From: Phaeobacter sp. G2
GTDB taxonomy: Bacteria > Pseudomonadota > Alphaproteobacteria > Rhodobacterales > Rhodobacteraceae
Direction: 5' to 3'
Assembly (NCBI GenBank): GCA_025163595.1
Contig: CP104100.1
Location: 1,240,001 to 1,304,000 of the forward strand
DNA length: 64,000 nt
Shown in pieces: positions 15,986 through 24,165 of this stretch. The translations under genes were made by a program, and so were the position numbers. Every line of letters begins with the position of its first letter. Position 1 is the stretch's first letter. The notes beneath the pieces are model-generated. The model searched no databases, was not told where the DNA came from, and saw nothing but the letters and a program-made list of their open reading frames with translations.

Positions 15986-16986
15986 GGGCGGACCTCCTTT
16001 CTCCAGCGTTTCAGGTTGGCCTCGCGCAGGTAGCCGCCAAAGCCGCCCGGCAGCACCAGCGCCGCGCCCACAAGCACCGCACCGAACATCACCAGCCGAA
16101 GCTCCGGGTCGAAGCGCAGCAATTCGGGCACTGCGGTCAGGACAAAGGCGGCAACGATCACGGTCCAGAAGTTTCCGGCCCCGCCGAGGATCACGATGAT
16201 CAGCAGCATCTCGCTGTAATAGGTGTCAAAGATCGACGGATCGACGATGCCGAGGTGAAAGATGTAGAGACCGCCGGTCATGCCGCTAAACGCAGCCGCC
16301 ACCGAGAAGGCCAGAAGCTGGTAATGCTTCACATTGATCCCTTGCGAGCGGGCCAGCGCCTCGTTCTGGTTGGTCGCGAGCAGGATGCGGCCGATGGGAG
16401 AGCGGATCAGCGCGAAGATGACCCCCAGTGCCAGCGCCGCGAAGCCGAGCATGATGCAATAGAAGGTCAGCGGATCGTGCCCGTCGAGCAGCAGCTTGTC
16501 GCCGATGGTGATGGAGGGCGCAGGCAGGCCGGGAATGCCGAGTGGTCCACGGGTCACATCGATCCAGCTGCGGGAGAGCAGTGTCGCCAGCAGGGTAAAG
16601 CTGAGCGATACGATCACGAAGGAGGCGCGCGAGACGCGCAGCGCCGGGATGCCGACGAGGATCGCGAGCACGCCGGTAAAGGCGCCGCCCACGACAAAGG
16701 CGAGCCAGGGCGAGAGGCCGTAATCCGCCGCCGCGATCGCCGCAACATAGGCGCCTACGCCCCAGAAACCGATCTGCGCGAAGGACAGCAGCCCGGTGAA
16801 GCCGAAGATCAGGTTCAGCGAGGTTGCAAGGACGGCAAAGGCCAGCGCCAGCGATCCGACATTGAGCACATAGCTTGAACCCGTCAGGGTCGGGGCAAGA
16901 GCGAGGATCGCCACGCAGACGCACCAGCGTGCATCTGGAGAGAAAGACCTGGTAGCGCGGCCACCGTTTAATGCGCGCGTCATCAT
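15982..16986 (-). CDS. livM: Branched-chain-type ABC transporter permease (LivM)
   Basis: 334 residues with eight to ten hydrophobic segments and the family signature GFTGLLSFAQIGFWGVGAYVAA near residue 70 (given here only as a landmark; it starts at GFTGLLSF). A hydrophobic N-terminus and short charged tail are typical. It overlaps LivH upstream and LivG downstream by 4 bp each. Inner-membrane half of the importer. Confidence 0.92.
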   Translation of the reverse strand: MMTRALNGGRATRSFSPDARWCVCVAILALAPTLTGSSYVLNVGSLALAFAVLATSLNLIFGFTGLLSFAQIGFWGVGAYVAAIAAADYGLSPWLAFVVGGAFTGVLAILVGIPALRVSRASFVIVSLSFTLLATLLSRSWIDVTRGPLGIPGLPAPSITIGDKLLLDGHDPLTFYCIMLGFAALALGVIFALIRSPIGRILLATNQNEALARSQGINVKHYQLLAFSVAAAFSGMTGGLYIFHLGIVDPSIFDTYYSEMLLIIVILGGAGNFWTVIVAAFVLTAVPELLRFDPELRLVMFGAVLVGAALVLPGGFGGYLREANLKRWRKEVRP

Positions 16987-17858
16987 ACCCGTACTCCTTT
17001 GCCGAAAAGCCCTTCGGGGCGGGCCATCAGGATGGCGATCATCGCGAGGAAGGCCACCGCATCCTGTAGCGCGACGGAGCCGAAGCCGCCGACGAGGCTC
17101 TCGGTCACGCCGATCAGTACCGCAGCGAGCACCGCACCGGGGATGTGGCCGAGACCGCCGATGATGACGATTGCGAAGGCCTTGAAGAGAATAGGAATAC
17201 CCATCGCCGGATGTACCGTGAATACCGGCGCGAGCGAGGCCCCGGCAAGCCCGGCGAGCCCGATTCCGAGGCTGACGGCGGTGCCGGCAATGACCGCAGG
17301 CCGGATCCCGACCATAAACGCGGCCTCGCGGTTCTGAGCAAAGGCGCGCATCGCCTTGCCGATCCGGCTGTGCTGCAGCAGCAGGTAAAGGCCCCCCATC
17401 GCCAGCGCGCTCAGCCCGATGGTCAGCAGCCGCATCAGGTCCATCCTGAGGCCGCCCATGTTCAGATAGATAAAGCTGAATTCGGTGTCGACGACGCGCG
17501 GCTGGGCGCCGAACAGATAGGTGATCCCGTTCTGCAGCACCATGCCGATGCCGATGGTCAGGATGATGCCGCGCTCGAATTCGCCCTGCCGGAGATGGCG
17601 CAGAACTGTCGCGTATAGCAACAGTCCGGTCACCGCCACCGCGAGCGTGGCGAGCAACACGGCGGGAAAATACCCCAGACCCAAAACGGTGACGCCAGTC
17701 AGCATCATCGTTGCGCCCAGCATATAGACCTGCCCATGCGCGAAATTTACGATTTCCATCACGCCGAAGATGAGTGACAGGCCAACAGCGATAAGCGCAT
17801 AGGTCAGTCCGATCACGACGCCATTCAGTACCAGTTGACTAATGAAAAGCCAGGTCAA
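16983..17858 (-). CDS. livH: Branched-chain-type ABC transporter permease (LivH)
   Basis: 291 residues, strongly hydrophobic, with the family pattern VIGLTYALIAVGLSLIFGV at the N-terminus and MEIVNFAHGQVYMLGA after it. Pairs with LivM. It lies 70 bp after the binding-protein gene, with a GC-rich hairpin between them that could lower its expression relative to the binding protein. Confidence 0.92.
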   Translation of the reverse strand: MTWLFISQLVLNGVVIGLTYALIAVGLSLIFGVMEIVNFAHGQVYMLGATMMLTGVTVLGLGYFPAVLLATLAVAVTGLLLYATVLRHLRQGEFERGIILTIGIGMVLQNGITYLFGAQPRVVDTEFSFIYLNMGGLRMDLMRLLTIGLSALAMGGLYLLLQHSRIGKAMRAFAQNREAAFMVGIRPAVIAGTAVSLGIGLAGLAGASLAPVFTVHPAMGIPILFKAFAIVIIGGLGHIPGAVLAAVLIGVTESLVGGFGSVALQDAVAFLAMIAILMARPEGLFGKGVRV

Positions 17859-17889
17859 GGTGTTTACCTCCCTAAAGTTCGATTTAAGA

Positions 17890-17911
17890 AGGAGAGGCCG
17901 GAGCCCCTCCT
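17890..17911 (-). terminator. Stem-loop between binding protein and permease genes (probable attenuator)
   Basis: On the minus-strand transcript, AGGAGGGG pairs with CCUCUCCU around a CUCCGG loop (one G-U pair), followed by UCUU. Located directly after the binding-protein stop. Leaky hairpins here commonly give excess binding protein over permease. Confidence 0.5.
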
Positions 17912-17927
17912 CTGGCGAACGTGCGGA

Positions 17928-19064
17928 TCAGGTGTCCGACTGCGCTTCGATGACGACTTCGGAGCCGTCGACGCGCAGGATGATGGCGGCGTTATGGGCC
18001 TGGTTGTTCTCGTCAAAGGCAATCGTGCGGCCGGTCAGAGAGGTGTATTCCGTCGTCTCTAGTGCGGCGCGGATCGCGGTGCGGTCGCTCGATCCGGCAC
18101 GTTTGACCGCATCGGCGATGATCTTCACCGCCTCATAGGCTTCGAAGCTCTGGTAGTTGGGCAGTTCGCCATACTTCGCTTCAAACGCCTCGACAAAGGC
18201 CTGGTTTTCGGGCGTGTCCAGATCGGCGGCGTAGGGGAAGACGCTTGTCGCCCCGTCGATTGCGCCCGAGGCAACCACCGTGTCGCGGATCTCATCAAAG
18301 GCGATCCGACCGGTGAGATGCGCAGGCAGGCCCATACCGCGGAACTGGCGCAGGAAGTTGAGTTCGTCCGCGCCGACAGCATATAGCGCGATGGCATCGG
18401 GGGCGGTATTGGCCAGCCGGGTCAGAAGCGTGGTGAAATCCGGCGTGTTCTGCTGAAAGAAATCGGCCGAAATGACTTCGACGCCTTTCGCCTCAAGGGC
18501 CGCGGCGATCGCCTCATGGCCGCCGCGGCCGTAATCTGTGTCCTCGCCGACAAATGCGACAGTGCCGATATCGCCACTGGAGGCGATGTAATTGGCCATC
18601 GCCACGGCAAGCCCCACGTCGGAGGGGTTGATACGGAAGGTCCAATCATTGCCGCCGACACCGGATTTCTCGGTGATGACCTTGGAGGTCGAGACCGCGA
18701 CGACCAGCGGAACCTCTTCGCGTTTCACCATCGGCATGATCGCAAGCGTGACCGAACTGCACAGGGCGCCGATAATCGCCACAGGATCGTTCTGAAGCAG
18801 GTTTTCTACACTGGTCACACCCTGTGAGGGGTTGCATTGATTGTCCTGAGCATCGAGCGCAAGTGCTTGGCCATCGACTCCGCCAGCGGCGTTCAGTTCA
18901 GCGATGGCCAGTTCTGCGCCCCACTTCTCGTGCTGGCCCAATGCGGCGACGCCGCCAGACAGCGGGGTGCTGAGGCCGATCCGCAGATCCTCTGCGAGGG
19001 CAGGGCTGAGGCCAAGGCCAAGCCCGGTGAAGGTCGCCGCAAGGGCAATAGTCTTCAGTTCCAT
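17928..19064 (-). CDS. livK: Branched-chain-type ABC transporter substrate-binding protein (LivK/LivJ-like)
   Basis: 378 residues. A signal peptide (KTIALAATFTGLGLGL, cleavage near SPALA-ED) is followed by a Leu/Ile/Val-binding-protein fold: IGLSTPLSGGVAALG, NPSQGVTSVENLL and a C-terminal DENNQAHNAAIILRVDGSEV. It is the first gene of the operon, starting 120 bp from the divergent sulfate exporter. The ligand cannot be assigned from sequence, and the downstream enzymes argue for a modified cysteine or related amide. Confidence 0.92.
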   Translation of the reverse strand: MELKTIALAATFTGLGLGLSPALAEDLRIGLSTPLSGGVAALGQHEKWGAELAIAELNAAGGVDGQALALDAQDNQCNPSQGVTSVENLLQNDPVAIIGALCSSVTLAIMPMVKREEVPLVVAVSTSKVITEKSGVGGNDWTFRINPSDVGLAVAMANYIASSGDIGTVAFVGEDTDYGRGGHEAIAAALEAKGVEVISADFFQQNTPDFTTLLTRLANTAPDAIALYAVGADELNFLRQFRGMGLPAHLTGRIAFDEIRDTVVASGAIDGATSVFPYAADLDTPENQAFVEAFEAKYGELPNYQSFEAYEAVKIIADAVKRAGSSDRTAIRAALETTEYTSLTGRTIAFDENNQAHNAAIILRVDGSEVVIEAQSDT

Positions 19065-19091
19065 TGTTCGTCTCCCTGTAGTTTCCTATTT

Positions 19092-19106
19092 GGAAATTCA
19101 ATTTCC
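19092..19106. promoter_or_regulatory. Predicted IclR operator
   Basis: GGAAATT-C-AATTTCC, a perfect 7-1-7 palindrome 28 bp upstream of the binding-protein ATG and 78 bp from the exporter start. It resembles the E. coli IclR box (TGGAAATNATTTCCA) except for spacing. TTTCCTATTT is repeated directly at 19082-19091 and 19102-19111, exactly 20 bp apart, so a dimer-of-dimers site is plausible. Confidence 0.65.
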
Positions 19107-19183
19107 TATTTGTCAACTATCGTAGGCACGTTATAGCTCGCCTGTCAAACGGCACGTCGAAAATCGACATCGAAAGGCGAAAA

Positions 19184-20257
19184 ATGCAGCAGAAATCTAA
19201 GACTTCGGAGAGCGACACTCATCAGTCGAATCAGTGGAAATCGTGGACCTGGCGCAGCGCGTTGCGCGCGCGCGGACGCAAAATTCTTTCCGGCCTGCCC
19301 GGCATCGGCCTGAGCCTGCTGGCGGGCGGCCTCGCGATCTGGGGCGCGAGGCACAGCCAATTTCCTGCGATGATGATTGCGCTGCTGCTCGGCGCGAGCT
19401 GCTGTTCGTTTCGCCGTAGTCTTCTGCTGGCGCCGGGGCTGAAGCTCACGGTTCGTGTGCTGACGAGGATCGGCGTGGCGCTGCTTGGGCTGCAGATCAG
19501 CGTCGCTACGGTGTTACAGCTTGGCGGTGGCAGCCTGCTCTTTCTTGTTGCGGCTACTGTGGCAACCATCGGCCTGACGGTTCTGGCCGCGCCGCTGTTC
19601 GGCCAGAGGCGAGAGTTTGGTTTGCTGATCGGGGGTGCGACAGCGATCTGCGGCGCATCGGCGGCCCTGGCGATTTCGGCGGTGCTGCCCCCCTCCGAGC
19701 GGCTCAACCGGCAGCTGTCGTTTACGATCATGGCGGTGACGCTGCTCTCCACCGTTGCCATGGTCGCCTATCCCGCCGGGCTCCTGGCCCTGGGCTTTGG
19801 CGATGAGCGGGCAGGCTTCGTGCTGGGCGCCTCGATACATGACGTGGCACAGGTTGTCGGAGCGGGCTACGCGATGTCCGACACCGCAGGCGAAACGGCG
19901 GTCGTGGTCAAGCTCTTCCGGGTGATGCTGCTGTTTCCGCTGGTTTTTACCCTGGCCCATGTGAGCCGCCGCTCCGGCGGAGCAGGGGCGGCACCGCGCT
20001 TGCCGTTCTTTATCCTCGCCTTCCTCGCGGGTGTTGTGGTCAATACAACGGGCGTGGTCCCGGTCCCGCTGGTCGAGGCAACAACATTGATCTCTCAGCT
20101 GATGCTCACCGCATCGGTGTTCGCGGTCTGCGTGCTGACACCGTTTCTGGACGTGACGCGCGGGGGGCCGGCTCCCGCCGCGATGTCCGTGCTGGCCACA
20201 CTCCTCATCCTCTGCCTTGCGCTCGCTGCTTCGATTTATCTCCCGTCCTTTCATTGA
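19184..20257 (+). CDS. YeiH/UPF0324 family putative sulfate exporter
   Basis: 357 residues with about ten membrane segments. The family signature is IGGATAICGASAALAIS and GASIHDVAQVVGAGYAMSD, the duplicated half-motifs of UPF0324. Members have been linked to sulfate (or sulfite) export during organosulfonate degradation. It is divergent from the cysteine-dioxygenase operon and shares its intergenic palindrome, so export of the oxidised sulfur end-product is the likely role. The transported ion is inferred, not shown. Confidence 0.85.
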   Translation: MQQKSKTSESDTHQSNQWKSWTWRSALRARGRKILSGLPGIGLSLLAGGLAIWGARHSQFPAMMIALLLGASCCSFRRSLLLAPGLKLTVRVLTRIGVALLGLQISVATVLQLGGGSLLFLVAATVATIGLTVLAAPLFGQRREFGLLIGGATAICGASAALAISAVLPPSERLNRQLSFTIMAVTLLSTVAMVAYPAGLLALGFGDERAGFVLGASIHDVAQVVGAGYAMSDTAGETAVVVKLFRVMLLFPLVFTLAHVSRRSGGAGAAPRLPFFILAFLAGVVVNTTGVVPVPLVEATTLISQLMLTASVFAVCVLTPFLDVTRGGPAPAAMSVLATLLILCLALAASIYLPSFH

Positions 20258-20340
20258 AGGGTATGGAGAGCGCGTCACACATCCAACTTACCAGCCAGAC
20301 CCCTCGGTGCTTCGCCGTGAACCCAAACATCACAGTTGGT

Positions 20341-20413
20341 CCTTGGCGAATTAGGCGCTCGCTCTTTTTAGGATATCCCGCTCCGCCTTCAGCTTGGACA
20401 CCTCACGTCGAAG
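20341..20413 (-). pseudogene. IS3-family orfA C-terminal fragment
   Basis: The minus strand encodes LRREVSKLKAERDILKRASA, then a stop, then FAK. This is the leucine-zipper-like C-terminus of an IS3 orfA (the ERDILKKA motif), with an in-frame stop just before the end. Remnant only. Confidence 0.7.
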
Positions 20414-20501
20414 ATATGTTGCGCAATTTATGAGGTGGCGATGTGGACCTGAAACGCCATTTGGATGATGTTTCAGTGAAAATACTCTGAAGGAAGATAA
20501 A

Positions 20502-20592
20502 ATGCCGGATTATTTGGTAAACTCCAATGCACAACCCAACGGTGATCATTAGGTGCATAGAAGCGATGCGCTGGGTTGCCAAAATCCGGCAT
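20502..20592. repeat. Imperfect 90-bp palindrome (possible structured RNA or MITE)
   Basis: ATGCCGGATT-A-TTTGG at 20502-20517 pairs with CCAAAATCCGGCAT at 20579-20592 with one bulged base. Inside it, AACCCA (20533-20538) pairs with TGGGTT (20572-20577). No open frame of note follows this fold. It sits between IS3 debris and an IS5 left end. Confidence 0.4.
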
Positions 20593-20761
20593 CCTCTTGG
20601 AACAGAGTTGCTCTCGGTTGGTATGCTGATTGTCGCTCAGCTGTATTTGCAGCAAGGGGAAAGGGCTATAATGCCAACGCCTGTTTCTATTGTGCTAACG
20701 CGTGTCACACGACCTGAAACGCGAGCCCAAAAAACCACTAAACCCGCTTTATCTGTCACCT

Positions 20762-21712
20762 GGCCTTGTTGCACAAATCTTTCGAGGGATTCACTGCATG
20801 AATCCAGCATGATAGCTGGGAGGGATGAGCAGTTGGGCCCCTACGAAGTACAAGACCACGAATTGGTCGGCTTACAATGAAGCGCTGAGGCGGCGCGGTT
20901 CGCTGACGGTGTGGTTTGATCTCGATATGGTGTGGAAACCACCTCCGACCGGAAAACGTGGTCGGCAGCTGAGCTTCAACGATGCGGCGATCCAGACGTG
21001 CCTGACGATGAAGGTCCTGTTCGGTATGCCGCAGCGACAGACGACTGGTTTCGTCGAAAGCCTGCTTCGGTTGGTCGGGTTGGACTGGTCGGCCCCGGAC
21101 TTCCGCACCTTGTGCCGCCGCCAACGAAAGCTGAACTTGGCCATCCCCTACCGTGGAGGGGAAGGCCCGCTGAACCTTCTGATCGACAGCACCGGTATCA
21201 AGGCCGAGGGCGAAGGTGAGTGGAGTGCCCGAAAGCATGGTGGCACCAAGCGGCACATCTGGCGCAAGATACACATCGGAATTGACGAGGAAACGCTGCA
21301 GGTCAGAACCGTGGAGGTCACCGGCAGCAATATCGGTGACGCGCCCATACTCCCGGAACTGCTGGACCAGATCGAAGCGGATCAGGGGGTCGCATCGATC
21401 ACCGCCGACGGAGCATACGATACCCGAAAGTGCCACGAGGCAATCGCTGCCCGAAATGCCGCCGCTGTCATACCGCCAGGCAAGAACGCAAAGCCTTGGC
21501 AACCAACGAGTCCCGGCGCCGTCGCCCGCAACGAAGCGCTGCGAGCCTCGAAGTACTTGGGCCGCGCCATCTGGCGACGGTGGAGCTGTTACCACCCTCG
21601 GAGCCGTGTCGAAAGCAAGATGAACTGCATCAAGCTGCTCGGCCAATCCCTGATGCCCCGAGACTTCGAGCGCCAGGTCACCGAGCTGCGTTCAGCCCGC
21701 GATTTGTGCATG
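20762..21712 (+). mobile_element. IS5-family insertion sequence, right end truncated
   Basis: The left end starts GGCCTTGTTGCACAAATCTT at 20762, the usual terminal repeat type of IS903-subgroup IS5 elements. Its reverse complement is expected at the right end, but only GATTTGTGCA is found, at about 21702, directly after the transposase body is interrupted. The element therefore seems to have lost the last part of the transposase and the outer right repeat and is probably immobile. Confidence 0.65.
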
Positions 21713-21763
21713 TATGGATGCCCCCGTTGGTGCAAGTGGTTTTTGAACGGATCGAGCATGTGA
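20825..21763 (+). CDS. IS5-family transposase, C-terminus altered
   Basis: 312 residues. The DDE residues are visible in LLIDSTGIK, ITADGAYDTR and HPRSRVESKMN. Residues 1-290 follow the family closely (KTTNWSAYNEALRRRGSLT at the start). After LRSAR the usual AVLNRFTALG-type ending is missing and 20 unrelated residues follow, matching loss of the IS right end. I doubt it is fully active. Confidence 0.85.
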   Translation: MSSWAPTKYKTTNWSAYNEALRRRGSLTVWFDLDMVWKPPPTGKRGRQLSFNDAAIQTCLTMKVLFGMPQRQTTGFVESLLRLVGLDWSAPDFRTLCRRQRKLNLAIPYRGGEGPLNLLIDSTGIKAEGEGEWSARKHGGTKRHIWRKIHIGIDEETLQVRTVEVTGSNIGDAPILPELLDQIEADQGVASITADGAYDTRKCHEAIAARNAAAVIPPGKNAKPWQPTSPGAVARNEALRASKYLGRAIWRRWSCYHPRSRVESKMNCIKLLGQSLMPRDFERQVTELRSARDLCMYGCPRWCKWFLNGSSM

Positions 21764-21983
21764 TCGGGTGCGGTCATGTATCAGGCCTTTCTCTACGGCG
21801 TTGACATGGCCGCTGGCCGGTATGGCGATGCGCGGATCAGAAGCATATCAACAAACCGAGCTCATTGGCTCCTGCACAAATGCTACGTTCTCTGACCCGG
21901 ATCTAATCGATCCTTTGCCCTTACTGTTCAGTGACCTCCTCACACTCCCGACGTGCCGGGACGGGTTGGTAAGCGCGGAGCGC
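21764..21983. other. Short intergenic remnant between IS5 and IS110
   Basis: A plus-strand frame starting at ATG 21776 (MYQAFLYGVDMAAGRYGDARI) runs about 40 codons to a stop and has no recognisable family. Probably the broken end of a gene interrupted by the IS elements. Confidence 0.35.
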
Positions 21984-23012
21984 TTAGGCCATCGCAGCCA
22001 CCGGGCTCCGGTAATCCTCTTGTTTCGTCAGCATCGCCCATAGGGTACGCGCCATCTTGTTGGCCAGCGCGATCGCGACGACCATGCGTGGTTTGCGGGG
22101 CAGCAGGCATTTCAGCCAGCCGTTGTTCGGCGTATCAAGCCGCTCGACCGCCTGAAGAACGGCCATCGCACCCGAGACCAGCAGCCTGCGGATGTCGCGC
22201 TGCCCCATCTTCGAGGCCTGTCCGAGCCGCGGCTTGCCGCCCGTCGAGTGTTGTTTTGGCACGAGCCCGAGCCAGGCGGCAAAATCGCGCCCGCGCCGGA
22301 AGGTGGCCAGGTCAGGTGCAAATGTCTCAATCGCCAACGCCAAGACAGGGCCAACCCCCGGCATGGTTTGTGCGCGGCGCGCCAAATCGGCTTCCTTGGT
22401 AGTGCGCTTCATCTTTCCGTCAAGCTCCGCCATCCGAGCGGTCAGGCCATCAATCTGTTCCAGATACAGACGGCCAAGCTCTCGAACGTCGTCTGGCAGA
22501 GCTATTTCTTCTTCTGCGATGGCGTCCGCAAGCCGCCTGAGATGGGCGGGGCAACGAGCCGCGACCAGGCCGTGCTCGGCCAAGTGTCCACGCAAGGCGT
22601 TGATCATCTGAGTGCGCTGGCCGACAAACATCTGCCGTGTTCGAAACAGCATGGCGCGCGCTTGCTGATCTTCCGTCTTCACGGGGACAAAACGCATGGT
22701 TGGGCGTAATGCTACCTCCACAATCGCCTCGGCATCCGTCACATCGTTTTTCTGACGCTTCACGAAAGGTTTCACATAGTTCGGTGGGATCAATCGCACG
22801 TCATGCCCGAGCTTCTCAAATTCGCGCCCCCACCCGTGTGCCGTGGCGCAAGCTTTCATGGCTACAATGCACCTCGGATGTTAGGCAATGAACGCGAGCA
22901 GCTGAGCCCGTGAAAGCTGCTTGCGGAACATGACAGATCCATCGTCGCGCGCGCCGTGCAAATGGAAAACGCGCTTTGCAAGATCAATCCCGACAATGGT
23001 AACTTCGGACAT
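21984..23012 (-). pseudogene. IS110-family transposase with in-frame stop
   Basis: Reading from ATG 23012 gives MSEVTIVGIDLAKRVFHLHG, the DEDD N-terminal domain of IS110 with its first Asp, then AFIA followed by TAA at 22881-22883, and continues in the same frame with HPRCIVAMKACATAHGWGRE to the normal end at 21984. The C-terminal transposase_20 domain (QTMPGVGPVLALAIETFAP) is intact. Codon 44 is thus a nonsense mutation in an otherwise full-length 342-codon gene, so the element is probably inactive unless translation restarts at ATG 22859. Confidence 0.88.
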
Positions 23013-23109
23013 GGTTGCTCTCTCCTTCTGTGATGTCTTCAGAAAACATCACCTTGGCACATTATGATGCCGTCGGGAGGGGGCATCCATGCCATCAACA
23101 AAGCCCGAT

Positions 23110-24015
23110 CTAAGAGTCGAGCCGCATCATTCGAAGAGCGCGCCCAATTACATCGCAAAGGTGCCGCTTCGCTGGATCAATGCCATGAGTTGCGGACACC
23201 AGCAAGCCGATCCGTATGTCATTGAGCCCTTCTTGTACCAAAGGAATAAATTTTAGCTTCCCCGCCTCTATCTCGTCAATAAAGCCAATTTTTGTGTAAA
23301 GGCCGATTCCCTGATTATCGAGGATCATTTGCTTCGCAACGATGAGTGCGTTGGTAAAAACATGCGTTGATAGCGGTGGGGTGATAGTCGAGACGACCTG
23401 ATCGATGATGGAATTGCGACCACGGGCGTCGAGAGTGCGTACCAGACGATAGCTGGCGATATCGTCGATGGTAACGCTGTTGCGTTCGGCCACCGGGTGA
23501 TCGCTACGGACGATTATACCGAACGGCGCGGATTTTTCGGAAATCACCCGTACATCAGGGTGTAGGTCCAATAAGAACGAGATGCCAATATCTGTGCTGC
23601 CCTCAGCGACGGATTTCATCACATCGTCAGGCAGTGCGGTAGTGACGGAGATGGAGATATCAGGGAAAGTTTGGCTGAACTGATGCAATGCCTGAGGTAA
23701 AATTCCAAATGCCACTGAATCTATCGTTTCAACCTTAAGGTGGCCGGTTCGCAAATCGCGCAGGTCATCGATTAGGATACGAGTGCGCTCATAGTCGTGC
23801 AGGGTCTTGCGACAGTGCTCCAAAAGGATGCTGCCGATTCCTGTCAGCTCAACGCCCTCCGGCGTGCGGTCAAAAACGGCGACTCCGAGCTGTTTCTCAA
23901 CGCTTAGGATTTTGCGATTTACCGAGGTTGAGGACACATTCAGAACTGTTGCGGCTTTGCGGATCGACCCCTGACGCGCAACTTCATCAAAGTATTTCAG
24001 AAAGTTAGAGTGCAA
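23110..24015 (-). CDS. LysR family transcriptional regulator (TTG start)
   Basis: 301 residues from TTG 24015. The winged helix (about 1-60) includes FLKYFDEVARQGSIRKAATV, followed by a type-2 periplasmic-binding effector domain (LRTGHLKVETIDSVAFGIL onward). GGAG lies 7 bases before the TTG. Longer starts at ATG 24084 or 24123 add a tail unlike the family and would place the LysR-type palindrome at 24038-24054 inside the gene. It is divergent from the transporter/enzyme operon at 24.2-33.0 kb and is its probable activator. Confidence 0.85.
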   Translation of the reverse strand: MHSNFLKYFDEVARQGSIRKAATVLNVSSTSVNRKILSVEKQLGVAVFDRTPEGVELTGIGSILLEHCRKTLHDYERTRILIDDLRDLRTGHLKVETIDSVAFGILPQALHQFSQTFPDISISVTTALPDDVMKSVAEGSTDIGISFLLDLHPDVRVISEKSAPFGIIVRSDHPVAERNSVTIDDIASYRLVRTLDARGRNSIIDQVVSTITPPLSTHVFTNALIVAKQMILDNQGIGLYTKIGFIDEIEAGKLKFIPLVQEGLNDIRIGLLVSATHGIDPAKRHLCDVIGRALRMMRLDS

Positions 24016-24037
24016 GACGATGCTCCGATTTTGGGGT

Positions 24038-24054
24038 GGTGCATTATTTGCACC
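24038..24054. promoter_or_regulatory. Predicted LysR binding site
   Basis: GGTGCA-TTATT-TGCACC, an inverted repeat containing the T-N11-A pattern of LysR boxes. It lies 23 bp upstream of the TTG start of LysR and 112 bp upstream of the divergent binding-protein gene. Confidence 0.55.
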
Positions 24055-24165
24055 GCTGCGGGTAAATATTGATCCTTCCTGCATCGCCTTCCACAGACGT
24101 AGTGTCAAATGTGAACAAGGCATACAGAGACAAGCAACTAAAATACGACCAACGGGAGATCATCA

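Larger units (their letters stand above)
20258..20761. other. About 500 bp of decayed and mobile sequence between exporter and IS5
   Basis: Contains an IS3 orfA fragment (20341-20413, minus) and a long imperfect palindrome (20502-20592), both listed separately. No intact gene is seen. A 60-residue minus-strand frame (20473-20655) spans the palindrome and has no family resemblance. Confidence 0.5.
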
